A DNA stretch of 5,498 bases, taken from assembly GCA_021827255.1 (NCBI GenBank), contig JAKAWO010000214.1:1-5498 (forward strand), read 5' to 3'. This stretch comes from Acidobacteriota bacterium. Lineage in GTDB: Bacteria; Acidobacteriota; Terriglobia; UBA7540. The first letter of the stretch is position 1; the number at the start of each line of letters is the position of its first letter. Shown here one piece after another: positions 4,938 to 5,498 of this stretch. Below the pieces are notes generated by a model. It made no database searches and had not been told where the DNA came from. It saw only the letters and a list, made by a program, of their open reading frames with translations. A program made the position numbers and the translations under genes.

Positions 4938-5378
4938 TCACATTGGGCGTCCAAGATTCACGGGCTCAGGCTTTTGCGCTTGGTGTGGATAAGCCGAACC
5001 CGCATAAACTTTTAGCCGGGTGGCCAGGCGCTCGCCCAGGCGGGTCTTCGGGAGCATCCCCAAAATAGCGTCCCGCACTACACGCTCCGGCTTGGTCTCA
5101 AGCTGATGGCGGGCGCTCACCTCTTTCAACCCGCCCGGGTAGCCGCTGAAATGGCGGTAGAACTTCTGATCCGCCTTGCGACCCGTCAATCGAATCTTTG
5201 CCGCGTTAATGATGACGAGCCCAACCCGATGATCCGCGTGCGGCGTCCATTGGGGCGAATCCTTCCCCATCAAAACCCGCGCGGCCCGAGCCGCCAGCCG
5301 ACCCAAAATAGCTCCCTCAGCGTCCACCAAACGCCACCGCACTTGATGCCGCCAAGCACTCGTGAATGAGGTTCCCAA
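4938..5378 (-). CDS. rplM: Large ribosomal subunit protein L13
   Basis: L13 is an early 50S assembly protein that binds 23S rRNA. The product is 146 residues; E. coli L13 has 142. Family marks run in order: LVDAEGAILGRLAARAARVL (17-36), KDSPQWTPHAD (39-49), VIINAAKIRLTGRKADQKFY (55-74), HFSGYPGGLKE (76-86), KPERVVRDAILGMLPK (96-111), LGERLATRLKVYAG (114-127) and HQAQKPEPV (132-140). The N-terminal 14 residues are less typical than the core. The start is a TTG at 5376-5378: AAGGAG lies 6 bases before it, the frame meets a TAA stop shortly upstream, and no ATG exists before the conserved core. The gene is first in the cluster, with a promoter about 35-65 bases upstream, and rpsI follows after 31 bases. 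Confidence 0.97.
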   Translation of the reverse strand: MGTSFTSAWRHQVRWRLVDAEGAILGRLAARAARVLMGKDSPQWTPHADHRVGLVIINAAKIRLTGRKADQKFYRHFSGYPGGLKEVSARHQLETKPERVVRDAILGMLPKTRLGERLATRLKVYAGSAYPHQAQKPEPVNLGRPM

Positions 5379-5390
5379 ACTATGCTCCTT
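5376..5390 (-). promoter_or_regulatory. Ribosome binding site fixing the TTG start of rplM
   Basis: AAGGAG on the minus strand (5385-5390) is separated by 6 bases (CATAGT) from TTG at 5376-5378. No ATG or GTG in frame lies upstream, since a TAA closes the frame at about 5394-5396. The first in-frame GTG is codon 13, about 42 bases from the site. Confidence 0.8.
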
Positions 5391-5409
5391 CTCTTAAAAA
5401 CCACAATCT

Positions 5410-5442
5410 ATTATCATCATCTGAACCCCTCTGTATTGTCAA
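5410..5442 (-). promoter_or_regulatory. Sigma-70-type promoter of the rplM cluster
   Basis: On the minus strand a perfect -35 box TTGACA lies at 5437-5442. Two -10 candidates follow: GATGAT (5413-5418) at 18-base spacing with 4 of 6 matches, and GATAAT (5410-5415) with 5 of 6 matches but at 21 bases, longer than usual. Transcription would begin near 5402-5406, leaving a leader of about 25 bases that contains the rplM ribosome binding site. An A7 tract (5469-5475) lies about 27 bases upstream of the -35 box. The region is notably AT-richer than the genes around it, as expected of a promoter. Confidence 0.6.
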
Positions 5443-5498
5443 CAGCCCGTATCACAGGACTTTCCTCATTTTTTTACGACTCCCAGGCCAGCAATAGC

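Noticed and set aside
4907..4954. Longer rpsI start at a TTG inside the end of rplM.
   Set aside because: It adds 16 residues unlike S9, overlaps rplM and has no binding site, while GTG at 4906 has an ideal one and yields the usual length.
5453..5470. The minus strand reads GAGGAAAGTCC, the well-known conserved core of bacterial RNase P RNA.
   Set aside because: RNase P RNA would need about 300 further bases downstream, but a promoter and then rplM follow within about 80 bases, and the bases after the motif (TGTGATACGG) do not match the usual continuation. Probably a chance match.

Overview
The window is a conserved bacterial translation and nucleotide gene cluster, all on the minus strand, followed by an unrelated secreted-enzyme gene that the left edge of the window cuts. 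Read in the direction of transcription (high to low coordinates), the order is rplM (L13), rpsI (S9), rpsB (S2), tsf (EF-Ts), pyrH (UMP kinase), frr (ribosome recycling factor), then a gap of about 490 bases, then a nucleoside hydrolase with a signal peptide. No convincing gene lies on the plus strand, and I see no RNA gene, mobile element or CRISPR array.

Organism: a bacterium with moderately high GC (roughly 58-60% by eye). The rplM-rpsI-rpsB-tsf-pyrH-frr order, a short EF-Ts of 211 residues, the wording of S2, RRF and UMP kinase, and a secreted nucleoside hydrolase of the DTDIGTDIDD type all recall Acidobacteriota or a similar soil lineage. This assignment rests on remembered family resemblance, not on a search, and is only moderately secure.

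Layout: bases 5379-5498 hold the leader of rplM, with a clear TTGACA -35 box and two alternative -10 boxes. rplM and rpsI are 31 bases apart. A 103-base gap before rpsB holds two hairpins, one GC-rich and followed by four T. rpsB carries an extra C-terminal tail of about 109 residues. The 83-base rpsB-tsf gap holds a strong GC-rich hairpin that looks like an attenuator. tsf-pyrH (45 bases) and pyrH-frr (23 bases) are tightly spaced. After frr no clear rho-independent terminator is visible. The long gap to the nucleoside hydrolase gene contains several inverted repeats, the best a bulged 10-bp stem just ahead of that gene's ribosome binding site.

How the genes work together: L13 and S9 are ribosomal proteins usually made together. 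S2 completes the small subunit and EF-Ts recharges EF-Tu. UMP kinase feeds pyrimidine nucleotide supply, and RRF splits post-termination ribosomes. Three of the six cluster genes use non-ATG starts (TTG for rplM and rpsB, GTG for rpsI), each placed by its Shine-Dalgarno sequence. I do not see a previously undescribed system here. The points most worth checking are the S2 tail, the leader and intergenic hairpins, and the nucleoside hydrolase with its altered active-site position and structured leader.
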